In this document: one piece after another, positions 1 to 11,620 of the stretch
Layout of the letters: each line of letters opens with the position of its first letter
Numbering within the stretch: the first letter of the stretch is position 1
Source of the DNA: Zygnema cylindricum
Lineage: Eukaryota > Streptophyta > Zygnematophyceae > Zygnematales > Zygnemataceae
Length of the DNA: 64,000 nucleotides
NCBI GenBank assembly: GCA_037447655.1
Contig: JBBHKE010003324.1
Span: 62,001-126,000 of the forward strand
Reading direction: 5' to 3'
Translations under genes and position numbers: made by a program
The notes under the pieces: model-generated
What the model was told of the DNA's origin: nothing
Databases searched by the model: none
The model's input: only the letters and a program-made list of their open reading frames with translations

Positions 1-224
1 TTTTTTTGACAAAAGATACGTGATGTACCCGAGGCCTCTGTAATACATAAATTTTGCTGTCCGTATTATTACAGAGACCTCCACGTGTAACCATACCCCA
101 AATAATTAATCATTACAATTTCAGAATTAGTATTTTTTTGTCGGTTACATTTTGCGGCGTCTACATTTAAGTCACGGAACGAAAATCACGGTATTAGACA
201 ATTTGACTTTTTCGGTAAAATAAC

Positions 225-390
225 ATATTATATAAAAAAAAAAATAAAAAAAAATACTATCCATCGCGATATATATCGCGATATTTTATGTTGGTCTCGG
301 TACGATATATCGAGGATCCTGCTCGATCGATATTCAATATATCGAATATCGAGATTATCGCGATATGAATTTACCCGATACCCAACACTA
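225..390. mobile_element. hAT-like transposon, right end only
   Basis: The stretch is dense in ATCGCGAT and ATATCG palindromes and ends in TTACCCGATACCCAACACTA. This closely matches the terminal inverted repeat of the hAT element at 2843-11436, whose right end reads TTACCGATACACAACACTA. No matching left end lies in positions 1-224, so the rest of the element is probably outside the window. Nothing else is recognised in the AT-rich first 224 bases. Confidence 0.5.
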
Positions 391-1758
391 CTAATAGCGA
401 TACACGGTGTACCGATCAACGCGTCATAGTACGGAAACTCACGTGCCAGTTTCAAATGGTTGTTTTCAAGGTTAACTTAGTGCGTGGACTTTAAAATTAT
501 GATTCTGTCTCAGTAGGTTTCGGTTTCATTCAGTGACATACCTGCTGGAAGTTCAATATTCATTGGCAATCTCAATTTCTTCTCTAAATTAAAAAGAAAA
601 AACAACCTAAAGCAAAATAAATAAAAATTGGCAGGAAAGAGCCTACAATATCAAGCAATCGTTCAACAAGCCAGCGTTTAAACCAATGCCATACGCCACA
701 AAGAAACTGGAAAATGCAAGTCTAAGATAATAACATATAAAAATTCAAAAATAAAGACATATACTACAACATCCGCACTTAAAGATATTACTTGAAAACA
801 TAAAAAGCTTTCCAACATAAAAAATGCTTCACATTATGCAACAGTTGAATAAATATCTATGCAATAGAATATTTAGGTATATTAATTAAGTATGTAAGTA
901 CATTATTATTTAATTAATGTTAAAAGTAGGTTGTTAACAAGGATTAGCAGAATAAATAAAACTAAAAACACAGGAGATCATCCTTGTTAACATAAACATC
1001 TGCTAAGTTGTCAGGTTCAATAACATACACCATTCATTTGTTTTGCTAATGCAGGTTTAAAAAAACATATGAAATATGTAAATTCAAGGTTCAAAAACAC
1101 ATACATATTTATAACATAATAAAAATTTATTTGTTTTGCTATGGTATTATTTTTGCTTCACCATCCCCTTTGCTTTAGAAAGTCACGTAGACGCTTGGCT
1201 GAATATAGGAACAACACGATTGTAAGGTTTACTAGACTGACTTAAACTATATATCTTACAGAAAAGAAGATAATTTCTTTTTTTTCTTATCTTCTGTATA
1301 TCTTATCTTACTGTATATCTTGTTAACGTTCTTTATCTAATTAAATAAATAGAATCAAAAGTATCAAACCTTACCTTGATTTCCTGTGACTACATTCTCC
1401 TCATTGATTCCCTTTCTGTCGATTGATTAAGAAATATCTTTTCCTTCCATTTCCTCAAGTCTGCTGACATTAAACGTCTGCTCCTGGAGATTAAGTAAAC
1501 GAGCAACCGTTGCAGTTTTCCTGCGTATAACAAGATTTTCGCCATCTCCACGTGAAAATTTGAGATACCGCCACGTGGCAGGAGTAGCTATCCAAAGATG
1601 TGAACGGCAGCGACAACTTTGAGCAGTTTCTTTCCTCTTTCCATTGCTCCGTATCTCGAGCTAGCGAAACCGCGTGGAAACACTATATCTTGTGAACTCG
1701 TACGTTACTCGTATTATATAAATAATTAAATAATTAAATATTTAAAGTTTTTCCTGAT
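391..1758. other. Non-coding AT-rich interval
   Basis: AT-rich DNA with short homopolymer runs. I see no convincing reading frame, RNA gene or transposon ends here. Confidence 0.5.
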
Positions 1759-1936
1759 AGGGCTCCTGCTCCGTCAGGGGCCAAAGTGGTCATTTCAAGG
1801 CGACTTTCAATGGCTGGGTAGATTATCGCCGTACGATTCTAACGGCATGTAACTTGGACAGTCAGGATTTACCCAATCATTGAAAACGGGCCTTGAAATT
1901 GCCGCTTTTTGGGCCCCCTGATGGAGCGGGAGCCCT
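1759..1936. repeat. Short inverted-repeat element (MITE-like)
   Basis: The first about 45 bases (starting AGGGCTCCTGCTCCGTCAGG) are the imperfect reverse complement of the last about 45 (ending GGAGCGGGAGCCCT). The arms enclose about 90 bases, giving a 178-bp foldback unit. A target duplication is not clear, so the superfamily is unassigned. Confidence 0.6.
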
Positions 1937-2186
1937 TAGGGCTTTCGGGCTTCGGCCCATTGGGCCCCAAAGTATAAAGAGAAAGATTTTATTTCCGAGA
2001 GCTCAATGATTACACCAATTAAATTGATTAAAACAAAGTTTAAATTAAATATAATATTGTTGACGACCGTTAGGTTACAGATGAAAATCCGTACAAACTT
2101 CAAACATAACAAACGCAAAGCAAAACTAAAAATCAAAAACGTGAGGGGTGGGCCCATGTAACTGAAACTATCGTTGCTTTCAACCG

Positions 2187-2298
2187 TGACGGTTGTAAAC
2201 GTGTGTAAACATTGTGACGATTGTAGACGCATGTAAACCTTGTGACGGTGGTAGACGCATGTAAACCTTGTGACGGTTGTAGACGCATGTACACCGTG
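2187..2298. repeat. 28-bp tandem repeat, four copies
   Basis: Four adjacent 28-bp units of the form TGACGGTTGTAGACGCATGT plus eight more bases, with one to four differences per unit and no spacers. It is a minisatellite. Confidence 0.8.
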
Positions 2299-2365
2299 AA
2301 TCGTTATTAGGGTGACGTTCAGGCGAAAAGTGGCGTAGTTTACAGAAATCCGCCACCCTCCGTAC

Positions 2366-2842
2366 CAAATCGTACCGCTTATTTTGTTTTTATACGAAAA
2401 ACAACATTACAAAGAATCTTGCCGATACTCTCAAAATGTCTTGGAGGTAATACTGGCCGTCAGATGTTCATCTGCGAGGAGTTCGCTTCATTTTTTTATG
2501 TAACTGTCAACCCACCTCGAGGAGGTGGGTTGGGAGATACAGAAAAAAAAAATCATGACACGCTGGACGATTAAGCTACGTGTCATGATGGAAAACCAAC
2601 GAAAAATCTTAAGATTTGCACATGACACGCGCTTTCCAAAATACAACCGAAAATAAAAACGAAATTTCGTAACATTCCATCGTCACGCTATTTTCGGTAA
2701 CTTTTGTTCGTCACACTATTTCTCTCAAAGGACCTTCGTTATGTTCGAAAATTGAAACCCTAAAAAACGAGCTGGCGTACAGACTGGCGTCTGCAAAAAG
2801 TATAAAAGTTCACGCAGGTACATGGTACGCAAGTGAAGATTT
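2366..2842 (+). repeat. Dispersed repeat, copy 1, left part
   Basis: This matches, in inverted orientation, the segment at about 32530-32915. Shared landmarks are the GAATCTTGCC block near 2414, a short hairpin (CCCACCTCGAGGAGGTGGG near 2512 here, CTACCTCGCGAGGTA in the other copy), CGTGTCA blocks and an ACGAAATTT block. The hAT element at 2843 splits this copy, which resumes at 11437. Function unknown. Confidence 0.6.
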
Positions 2843-3610
2843 TAGTGTTGTGTATCGGTAAGGATTTGCCGATAACCGATATGGGCCTTTTTTCGGGGAC
2901 CCGATAATCGATATATTGGTACGATATATCGCTATCGGTCTTATCGCCGATAAGTAGCCAATAATATCGGCTACTTATAGGCGATAATGCCGATAATGAT
3001 AACTATCGGCGATAGCTGTACGAGCCATACAAATAAATGTACGGCATGTACACTCAACTGTACGTCTTATCCCCCCTATGCGCCCTATTCACAACCCTCG
3101 AGGTACCTACCAAGCATATCATTTGTAAAAGCCGAAAGTACAGTAGCTGACATAAGATGTGTACGACTTTAGTACGACTCCAGTTAAAACGATGCACCTT
3201 TCACATCCGACGCTGTGGCTTTGTCCCTTTAGCCATTCCGTGATGCCGGCGCTCACGGTGATCGTCCGCTCGTATTTTCTCATTGGATGTCGTCCGTTCG
3301 ATTCCGGCGGCGCGCATAATGTTATTTTGCATCCGTTCTACTTTGTGTTCGCCGTCTTTTTACAGTTCCACGATAATCAGTTTATCGGTACAATTTTGTA
3401 CCTTCCCGTAAAATTTATGTTCAGTTAACCGCCCAAAAAGTACAACGTATTTTTTCGTCAAATTCCGTACATTTCCCGTTAAAAACCGTACATTTCTCGT
3501 AAATTTACCGTTCAGTTTACCGGACAGAAAGCACTCCGGACAGAAAGTACAGAAAGTACAAATATATCGGGACCGCTAACCGTTCGATAACCGATAACTA
3601 TCGGTATCGG

Positions 3611-4578
3611 TGTAACAGTAAAAGCAGATCGAACTTGTTCGTAAAGGGGTATTTAGGTGTTATGAATATAGAGTACTAAATTTGGTGGACGTCCACGAAA
3701 GAATCGCGCGATTTAGAGTCCTATTTCAAAAGATATAGCGATGGGTGTATTTAGGTGACAGCTAGGGGTCAAAATAATAGGTGGGTAACATTGAAACGGG
3801 TTAAGGGTCAAAGTAGACGCGGAATTTAAGGCGTACGTCTATATAAAGTACTAATATTGGTTTGGTACCTATTATGGTTCGTTTCGTACGATTTTTAGTA
3901 CGAAACGTCATAATTCAAATTTGTAAGTTTCGTAGGTAGTTTCGCAAGTTAAATTCGCGACGCACGATCGTGCGAAGTCGCGTTTCGATTTGCGTGCACT
4001 TTTGCACGTAAATGCTACGTAGTAAAATGTAGTGTTTGATTGGTTAGAAAATGCTACGTAGTTAGTGGGAGATTTCGCACACTTTTGCATTGGTCAGTCT
4101 GAGTCTTTGCTGATCAATGATTGGCCCAGGTAAAAGCCTGTTAAAACGGAGCGTTGACTCTGGCCTGGCGAGTCCAGGGCGATGATGGATAAATAGTGAA
4201 GTGTAAGAGGAGAGTAGACATCTTTTATTTTGGAAAAGTTTGTGGAAATTCCGGCTGATCTTGGTCCTGAGCGATTAATACCAAATTGGAGAAAAGGCAT
4301 TTTGCTTTGAAATCTCTTACTAACTAAATAGTGTTTTAGTAGTTAAGAGATAGAATTATTAAGAGTGGAGAGTAGTGGAAAACACTTTAATAAGAAGGGT
4401 TGAGCCACGAGGGCAAGAGACCAAGCTAATGTTATGTGGACAGAAGCTTCTTCTAATTTAAAGTTTATCCTTATGTGAGTGTTGTCAAATGTGGATGTGT
4501 GTTTTCCAATGTGTGGAATGTGTGGTTGGAATTGTTTGTAGTAATGGGATTTTCTGAGAGGTAGGAGATCCTGTTACA
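3611..4578 (+). repeat. Gypsy 5' LTR
   Basis: Bounded by the 8-bp inverted repeat TGTAACAG / CTGTTACA and nearly identical to 10427-11393. Contains direct repeats of the form AAATGCTACGTAGT near 4010-4060. Short reading frames inside it are not taken as genes. Confidence 0.95.
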
Positions 4579-4580
4579 TA

Positions 4581-4592
4581 TGGTATCAAAGC
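4581..4592 (+). other. Gypsy primer-binding site
   Basis: TGGTATCAAAGC, two bases after the 5' LTR. It differs at one base from TGGTATCAGAGC, the complement of the 3' end of plant initiator tRNA-Met. This is the ordinary primer mode, unlike the copia elements in this window. Confidence 0.85.
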
Positions 4593-5368
4593 TTTGGTTA
4601 GAAACCAGGGAGAAGTTTGCTCACTCGAATATCGACTGCCGTGACCGGTGAGGGTGCTCTAACCTGTGTCGGTAGAACCACAATGTGAAGTGGTAGGGGA
4701 TTGGAGGGAAACTGAGTGATCACACTGCCAGCGGCCGCTGGTTAGATGTGGGGCGTGCTCAGGTCATAAAGACTAAGGCGGGGTGGGCAGTGTAGCCACC
4801 GCTGAAACTCACTCCAATTACCTAGAGGCCAAACAAACTTGCCTTCTCCTAGCAATGATTCATGTGTAGAGGGAGGGCTTGAAGCCATGAAAGGTGAGGA
4901 TGTGAGGATTAGAAAAAAAAAAAAAAAAAAAAATCCTGATGTAGTGGGAAGTGGGAAATTTGCTAATGGAGGAGAAGGAAAGTGGAGTACTTTACTTCTT
5001 CAAGAGCAAAGGAGTCCAGAAATGACTCAAAACTTTTCAAACCCTAAATTGTTACCTTTGATTGATTTCAATTTTGCTGTTGCAAAATTTATGGTTAAAT
5101 CTTACCTTTGATAGCGTTCAATTTTTGCTATTGCAAAATTTGTGGGGAAATTCTTACAATTCTGTTTCAATGTTGAGAAATTGAAAATTTGAATTTGTAC
5201 TAACTTATTGTCAATGTCTTTTTAATTTCTCAGATCTTGATCTTTTCAAAGGATTTGTTAAGGAGAAGAAGTTTTGCATTGGAGCAATCTAAGGACTTCA
5301 AACGTGCAGCAAATTTCTTTGGGAAATTATACTCTATCTTTCCTTTTGCTTGATTTAATTGTGTGATA
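4593..5368 (+). other. Gypsy untranslated leader
   Basis: The interval between the primer-binding site and gag, with a poly-A stretch near 4913-4933. A 90-codon reading frame at 4839-5111 has no recognisable domain and I do not call it a gene. Confidence 0.5.
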
Positions 5369-6685
5369 ATGGCAAATTCTGCATGGAAACGTGAAATGGA
5401 GAATGCTTTGAATGTGTTGAAGAAGCGAACTGTGAAATTGGTCAAAAGATTTAATAATCATGCTACCGCTGTGGATAAAACCATTTTCGACTTGAAAAGT
5501 GAATTAAAAGTTGTCAAAGAAAATGGAAATGTTTCAAATGAGAAATTAGATGAACTTATTAACTTAATTCAGACCAAGAATGATATGAATGACCAAAAGG
5601 GTGAGAGTAGTAAAAAGAATGCCAATTTTAGGGAGGATGATCATGATAGACCTAAGAAGATAAGGGATCTGAAATTGTATATTAGTGAGGCACCATCGTT
5701 TGATGGTAAGAGGATTGATGAGTTGGATGCTTGGATTTTTCATATGGAATATTATTTGGAGTCTAGAAATTGCGATCGTGATGATTACACTTCTTTTGCT
5801 GTTAACTGTCTGAAAGGCGATGCTCAGATTTGGTATTATACTCAGAGAAGCTCTAAATTGATTCCTGATAATGCTGATTGGGAAACTTTTAAAACCGCGA
5901 TCAAATCGCGTTTCTTGTCTGTCACTTTTAAATCCAGAATGGAAGAAAAGTGGTTGAATTGTAAGCAGACAAGATCTGTGAAGGATTATATTGTGGAATT
6001 TGACTCATCTAGTATTCATGTCATAGGTTTGACTGATAAAATGGCTAAATTGCATTTCTTGAACTATTTGAATCCTATACTCAAATCAGAACTAAAACAT
6101 CAAAAAATTATTAGTTTGAAGGAATTACAAGATAAGTCATTAGAATTAGAGGATCAGTTGGGGTATAATCGGGAAACTCGATCACTCAGGGGTAATTTAA
6201 ATGAAGTATCACAGTGGGATGAGGAGGAATTTGTTGAAGAGGGTCTGAATGTTGGTCTGGTGAATAGGCAAAATATCTTCAGGGGAAATCAAAGGGGTGG
6301 ACATAGTGTTAATGCAGGAAATAAATTTAACAATAGAGGGGGGTACATTAAAAGTCCTAAACCGAACATTAATGCTCAGAAGCCTAACCCTACCATCCCC
6401 ACATGCACTATTTGTTAGAAAAGGGGTCATAGAGCATTTGAGTGTGCACAATTGAAAAAGATTAACTGTTATAACTGTGGAGAGGAGGGACATTATAGTA
6501 GAGAGTGCACAAAACCCAAAAAGAAAGTCACTTGTTTCAAATGTGGAGGTCCAGATCATTACGCTAAAGACTGTACAGATAAAGGTTCTCTCAAAACAGT
6601 CGATGTAAATGAAGGTCTCCAAGAGGATATTGCATTATATCTAGCTGAGCAGGAAGCCCAGAAGGTGGGAAACGGAAAGGACTAA
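5369..6685 (+). pseudogene. gag: Gypsy gag with three CCHC knuckles, one in-frame stop
   Basis: Gag forms the virus-like particle and binds genomic RNA. The ATG at 5369 opens a basic, coiled-coil-like N-terminus (about residues 5-70), followed by the retrotransposon Gag core around residues 100-260 (motifs ELDAWIFHMEYYL and KGDAQIWYYT). Three CX2CX4HX4C zinc knuckles follow: CTIC...HRAFEC, CYNCGEEGHYSREC and CFKCGGPDHYAKDC. A TAG at 6416-6418 falls inside the first knuckle and the frame continues unchanged to TAA at 6683-6685, so a single substitution explains it. The pol frame lies at -1 relative to gag and is open from about 6682. Confidence 0.85.
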
Positions 6686-9600
6686 CTGAAAGTCCGCAGT
6701 TTAGTCAACCGGATCCAGAAGTTAAAGAGTTAACTTTGGAGGGCAAATTAATGAATGGAAAAGTTACGATAGCTGAATTTATTATGATTCTCACTACACT
6801 GTATAGTTTAAAGAATCCTTCTGATGAAATTCTCAACAACAGACCTATGTTAGGATAGTTAAGTAATGATGACACCAGACACAGTTTGATTAGATTCGAG
6901 TCATTAGTGGAAGGAAAACCGTTGAAAGTAATGGTTGATTCAGGTGCCACACATAATTTTATTTCACATAAGTTTGTAGAGGAAAATAAAATTCCTACTG
7001 TCATAAGGGAAAAGCCTTTACATGTTCAAGTGGCAAATGGTAATAAGTCCACATTAGACTTACAAACTGACACGATAGAAGTTGATATCCAGGGTCATAA
7101 AATGAAAGTTGTGTGTGAAATAATGAATTTGGGAAGTGAAGAACTAATTCTAGGAAAGCCTTGGTTAACAGAACATAATCCTCAAATTAATTGGGAAGTT
7201 AACACCTTAAAAGTGAAGTCTGAAAACGGTTGGAAGGTTTTGCAAGCATTATCTCCTAAAAAATTGCATAGGAATCATATAAATAACATAACCAGATTGG
7301 GAGTAGAAGGTTTGATATCTGCTAAACAATTTAAAAAACACTTAAAAGATAAAACGAATCATGCTTTCTTGTTATTAGTAACTGAGGCAGTTACTGATGA
7401 AGGGGGGGGAGAAAACACTAACATTGATGTCATCCCTAAATCAGACACTACTAAAACTTTCGAAAAACTAAAATCTGATTTTGTAACTGACATTAATACA
7501 TCTGATGTTGTTGTTAAAGATTTGATTTTTGAATTTCGAGATGTTTTTCCAAGTGATTTACCCCCAGGCAGGCCACCTTCCCGAGATGTAGAACATGTTA
7601 TTAACCTTGAACCTGGATGTAATCCTCCTGTCACAGGAATTTATAAGCACAGTTTATTTGAGCAAGAGGAGTTAAAGAAACAGATCAAAGAACTCCTAGA
7701 GAAAGGACATATTCAACCCAGCAAATCACCGTATGGAGCACCACTTCTCTTTGTCAAAAAGAAGGACGGAACGTTGAGAATGTGTGTCGATTATTGTAGT
7801 CTGAACAAGATTATGGTGAAGGATAAGTATCCGTTACCTTTAATTTCTGATTTGATAGATCGTTTAAAAGGTGCTAAAGTATTTTCGTTGATTGACCTGC
7901 GTAGTGGCTTTAATCAGGTGCCAATCAGAACTAAGGATGTTGATAAAACTGCTTTCACGACTAGGGTAGGTCATTTTGAATGGATAGTAATGCCATTCGG
8001 CTTAACGAATGCACCGCCTACTTACCAAAGATTAATGAACCAAACTTTTTCTGATTACATAGATGAGTTTGTTCAGGTGTTTATTGATGATATTCTAATT
8101 TACAGTGAATCTAGAGAACAACATGTAATTCATTTAAGAAAAGTGTTAGAAAGGTTAAAAGAAAGAAAATTATACGGAAAATTGTCAAAATCCAGCTTTC
8201 CTAAAAGTGAACAATTATTTTTGGGACATATAGTTAGTGGGGAAGGTGTTAAAACAGATCCATCCAAAATCACTGCAATCCAAAATTGGAAGCAACCTAC
8301 TAATGTCACGGAAGTTAGATCATTTTTGGGATTGGCCACTTACTACAGGAAATTTACAAAGAATTTCAATATGATCGCTGCACCTTTGACGGATTTACTT
8401 CGGGAAAAGAAGACGTTTGCGTGGGGAGCTGATCAAGAGAGAGCATTCGAGAAACTAAAAGGGAAGTTGACCTCTGCTCCTACACTGGTGTATCCTGACC
8501 CTGCTGGAGAATTTGAAGTTCTGATCACTACAGATACATCTGACAAAGGTCTAGGTGCAGTCATAAGTCAAAAAGTCGACAAACACTTTCATCCTATTGC
8601 TTTTGAGTCCAGAAAATTCAATGATGCTGAAAAAAACTATACAGCACAAGAAAAAGAATTACTTGCAATTGTACATGCATTGGTGAAATGACGATGTTAT
8701 TTGAATAATAAAGAATTTACAGTTCACTGTGATAATAAAGCACTTTCTTATTTGCAGAGATTAAGTGATGCACAGATTATGACTTGCAGACAGGTTAGGT
8801 GGATGCAAAAATTAGCATATTTCAAATTTAATGTCAAACATATTCATGGAAAGACAAATGTAGTTGCAAATCCTTTAAGTAGATGTTTTGAAATAAGTGT
8901 TATGGTTCAGGATGAATTATTTTTAGATACAGTTAGAAATGGTTATGATAAAGATCCATATTTTGTTGTGATTTGCAAGAATATTTCGGGAGGGAATTCT
9001 GACCCATTGAATGAGAGGCATGTCAAAAACTTTAGATTAGAGGATGGTTTACTATATTTGCAAATAGGGGATAGATTATGCATTCCTGAAGTGGGAGACT
9101 TAAGAAAACAAATCTTACGGGAAGCTCATGAGCATTTAGGACATCTAGGTCGAGATAAAACCCTTAGTCGGTTGCAAAGTAGATTGTTTTGGCCTGGGAT
9201 GGCAAAGGAGGTGTCAAAACACGTGGAAAGTTGTGTCCCTTGCCAACAGAGTAAACCTAGTACCCAGAAACCTAAAGGTCTCTTAAAACCTTTGGATATT
9301 CCGGAAAGACCGTGGGAATCTGTCAGTATGGATTTTATTGTCAGGTTGCCTGCTACATCTAAAAGGAATGACAGTATCATGGTCGTAGTCGATAGGTTCA
9401 GTAAAATGGCAATCTTTATCCCTTGCAAAACTACTCATTCAGTTGTAGATATTGCAAAGTTATATTTTGACAACGTGGTCAGACATCATGGAGTTTCCCT
9501 GTCTATAGTCAGTGATAGGGATTCTAAATTTACATCTGCATTTTGGAAAGAATTGCAACAAAATTTAGGTACTGAATTAAAAATGAGTACCTCTTATCAT

Positions 9601-10378
9601 CCTCAGACAGATGGACAAACAGAAAGGATGAATCGTACACTAGAAGAAATGCTTAGGACTGTTTGCAGTGGAGTTCATGGGAATCTAAACTGCCATTAAT
9701 GGAATTTGCATACAATTCATGTAAACATGCTAGTACAGGATTCTCACCGTTTGAAGTTGCATACGGATACCAACCGAGAGAAGCATTGGACTTAATAACA
9801 GGGATCACACAAGAGAATAGGGGTTCAGGAACGGAATTTTGGGAATACATTCAAACGGTTTGGAAAACAGTACGGGATGCATTAGTGGAGGCACAAAGAA
9901 GGCAAGAACTAAATGCTAATCGCAAACGGGGTGATTGGATGGTAAGCACAGGTGACAAGGTTTGGCTTTCAACAACTCACTACAAGTGCAAGATTTAGGG
10001 ACAAGGAGATCATACTGGGAAATTTGCTCCTAAGTACATCGGACCATTTACTGTAATAGAGATGATATCGTCAGTTGCTGCCAAATTGGACTTTCCGCCT
10101 TCAACAAAAATCCATCCAGTGATACATATCAGCCAGTTAAAACCAGCAAATCTTCGACCAACTGAAGGAGAACTGGAATTGGATCCCTCAATTATTATAG
10201 AACCTGCAGTTCACAGATGGGTAATAGATTGGGTTGGTCAACGGTTTAAGGTCGGCAATACTATATTCTGGCAAGTGCATTATCTAGGAGACCAGAAGAT
10301 GAGTTAACTTTAGAAGATAAAATTTTTGAGTTTTTGCAAAGGTATTGGAGGGATAATAATATAGAAGTCTCGTCTTGA
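6682..10378 (+). pseudogene. pol: Gypsy pol (protease, RT, RNase H, integrase, chromodomain-like tail), broken
   Basis: Domains in order: aspartic protease ([11 protein letters not shown] near 6934), reverse transcriptase (about 7640-8330, with FIDDILIYS near 8085 as the catalytic box), RNase H ([14 protein letters not shown] near 8530), and integrase. The integrase has an H-H-C-C zinc region (HEHLGHLG... CVPCQQSK, 9127-9255) and catalytic residues in MDFIV, VSDRDSKF and TDGQTERMN. The tail near 10140-10378 resembles a decayed chromodomain. Breaks: TAG at 6856, TGA at 8689 (a Trp codon is expected), a frameshift near 9660, TAG at 9996 and a frame change near 10300. The gag-pol junction needs a -1 shift, programmed or mutational. 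Confidence 0.88.
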
Positions 10379-10407
10379 GAATGAAAGAGTTTTAACTGAG
10401 GTCAGTT

Positions 10408-10426
10408 AAAAATAAGGAGGGGATGA
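10408..10426 (+). other. Gypsy polypurine tract
   Basis: AAAAATAAGGAGGGGATGATG-type purine-rich stretch abutting the 3' LTR; the plus-strand DNA primer site. Confidence 0.75.
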
Positions 10427-11393
10427 TGTAACAGTAAAAGCAGATCGAACTTGTTCGTAAAGGGGTATTTAGGTGTTATGAATATAGAGTACTAAATTTT
10501 GTGGACGTCCGCGAAAGAATCGCGCGATTTAGAGTCCTATTTCAAAAGATATAGCGATGGGTGTATTTAGGTGACAACTAGGGGTCAAAATAATAGGTGG
10601 GTAACACTGAAACGGGTTAAGGGTCAAAGTAGACGCGGAATTTAAGGCGTACGTCTATATAAAGTATTAATATTGGTTTGGTACCTATTATGGTTCGTTT
10701 CCTACGATTTTTAGTACGAAACGTCATAATTCAAATTTGTAAGTTTCGTAGGTAGTTTCGTAAGTTAAATTCGCGACGCACGATCGTGCGAAGTCGCGTT
10801 TCGATTTGCGTGCACTTTTGCACGTAAATGCTACGTAGTAAAATGTAGTGTTTGATTGGTTAGAAAATGCTACGTAGTTAGTGGGGGATTTCGCACGCTT
10901 TTGCATTGGTCAGTCTGAGTCTTTGCTGATCAATGATTGGCCCAGGTAAAAGCCTGTTAAAACGGAGCGTTGACTCTGGCCTGGCGAGTCCAGGGCGATG
11001 ATGGATAAATAGTGAAGTGTAAGAGGAGAGTAGACATCTTTTCTTTTGGAAAAGTTTGTGGAAATTCCGGCTGATCTTGGTCCTGAGCGATTAATACCAA
11101 ATTGGAGAAAAGGCATTTTGCTTTGAAATCTCTTACTAACTAAATAGTGTTTTAGTAGTTAAGAGATAGAATTATTAAGAGTGGAGAGTAGTGGAAAACA
11201 CTTTAATAAGAAGGGTTGAGCCACGAGGGCAAGAGACCAAGCTAATGTTATGTGGACAGAAACTTCTTCTAATTTAAAGTTTATCCTTATGTGAGTGTTG
11301 TCAAATGTGGATATGTGTTTTCAATGTGTGGAATGAGTGGTTGGAATTGTTTGTAGTAATGGGATTTTCTGAGAGGTAGGAGATCCTGTTACA
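10427..11393 (+). repeat. Gypsy 3' LTR
   Basis: Second copy of the 3611-4578 LTR with the same TGTAACAG / CTGTTACA ends, followed by the ATCGG target duplication. Confidence 0.95.
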
Positions 11394-11436
11394 ATCGGTG
11401 TTATCGCGATAATTTTTTTACCGATACACAACACTA

Positions 11437-11620
11437 GAAGATTTGAAGTTAAGTTTGTCGGTGCTAAAAATCTGAAAGATATTCAGTATCTGCGTGGCGC
11501 CACTCAATTTATAACACGTGTATTACATACTCTACGTGATGGAATTTCGACTGAATCGACCTGGTCTGTGGAGTTGGCCGTACGATTACAGAAACGTATG
11601 ATGGAACTTCACCCTTAGAT
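11437..11620 (+). repeat. Dispersed repeat, copy 1, right part
   Basis: Continuation of the repeat broken at 2842. It matches, inverted, about 32225-32400: TGTAATACACGTGTTA, CGTACGGCCAAC and GAAGTTCCAT blocks are shared on the opposite strand. Confidence 0.6.
11442..11618 (+). CDS. Hypothetical 58-codon open fragment ending in TAG
   Basis: A frame open from about 11442 to a TAG at 11616-11618 encodes a basic peptide with VGAKNLKDIQYLRG near its start and LQKRMMELHP at its end. There is no start codon and a TGA lies just upstream in the reconstructed empty site. The inverted copy at about 32230-32390 does not keep the frame. It could be the last piece of an old transposon gene or chance; I do not recognise it. 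Confidence 0.2.
   Translation, partial: FEVKFVGAKNLKDIQYLRGATQFITRVLHTLRDGISTESTWSVELAVRLQKRMMELHP

Larger units (their letters stand above)
3611..11393 (+). mobile_element. Ty3/gypsy LTR retrotransposon, chromovirus-like
   Basis: Complete by structure: two about 967-bp LTRs beginning TGTAACAG and ending CTGTTACA, a 5-bp target duplication ATCGG (3606-3610 and 11394-11398), a primer-binding site, gag, pol in the order protease, reverse transcriptase, RNase H, integrase, and a polypurine tract. The integrase-last order and a chromodomain-like tail point to a Ty3/gypsy chromovirus. By eye the LTRs differ at roughly 14 positions, suggesting a fairly recent insertion, yet gag and pol carry several stops and frameshifts. 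It landed in an ATCGG-rich hAT element. Confidence 0.93.
2843..11436. mobile_element. Non-autonomous hAT element, split by a gypsy element
   Basis: The left terminus TAGTGTTGTGTATCGGTAA and the right terminus TTACCGATACACAACACTA (11418-11436) are perfect 19-bp inverted repeats. They are flanked by a perfect 8-bp direct repeat, GAAGATTT, at 2835-2842 and 11437-11444; 8-bp duplications are diagnostic of hAT insertion. Without the nested gypsy element (3611-11393 plus one ATCGG copy) the element is about 0.8 kb. It is rich in ATCGG and CGATA subterminal motifs and has no transposase, so it would depend on a transposase in trans. Confidence 0.88.

Noticed and set aside
2187-2298. Regular 28-bp repeats resembling a CRISPR array
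   Set aside because: Units are directly adjacent without spacers and the genome is eukaryotic; it is a minisatellite.
3908-4300. Small frames repeated in both gypsy LTRs
   Set aside because: They occur identically in both LTRs because the LTRs are copies; no domain and antisense to the element.
4839-5111. 90-codon frame in the gypsy leader
   Set aside because: Contains a poly-Lys stretch from a poly-A run and resembles no known protein.
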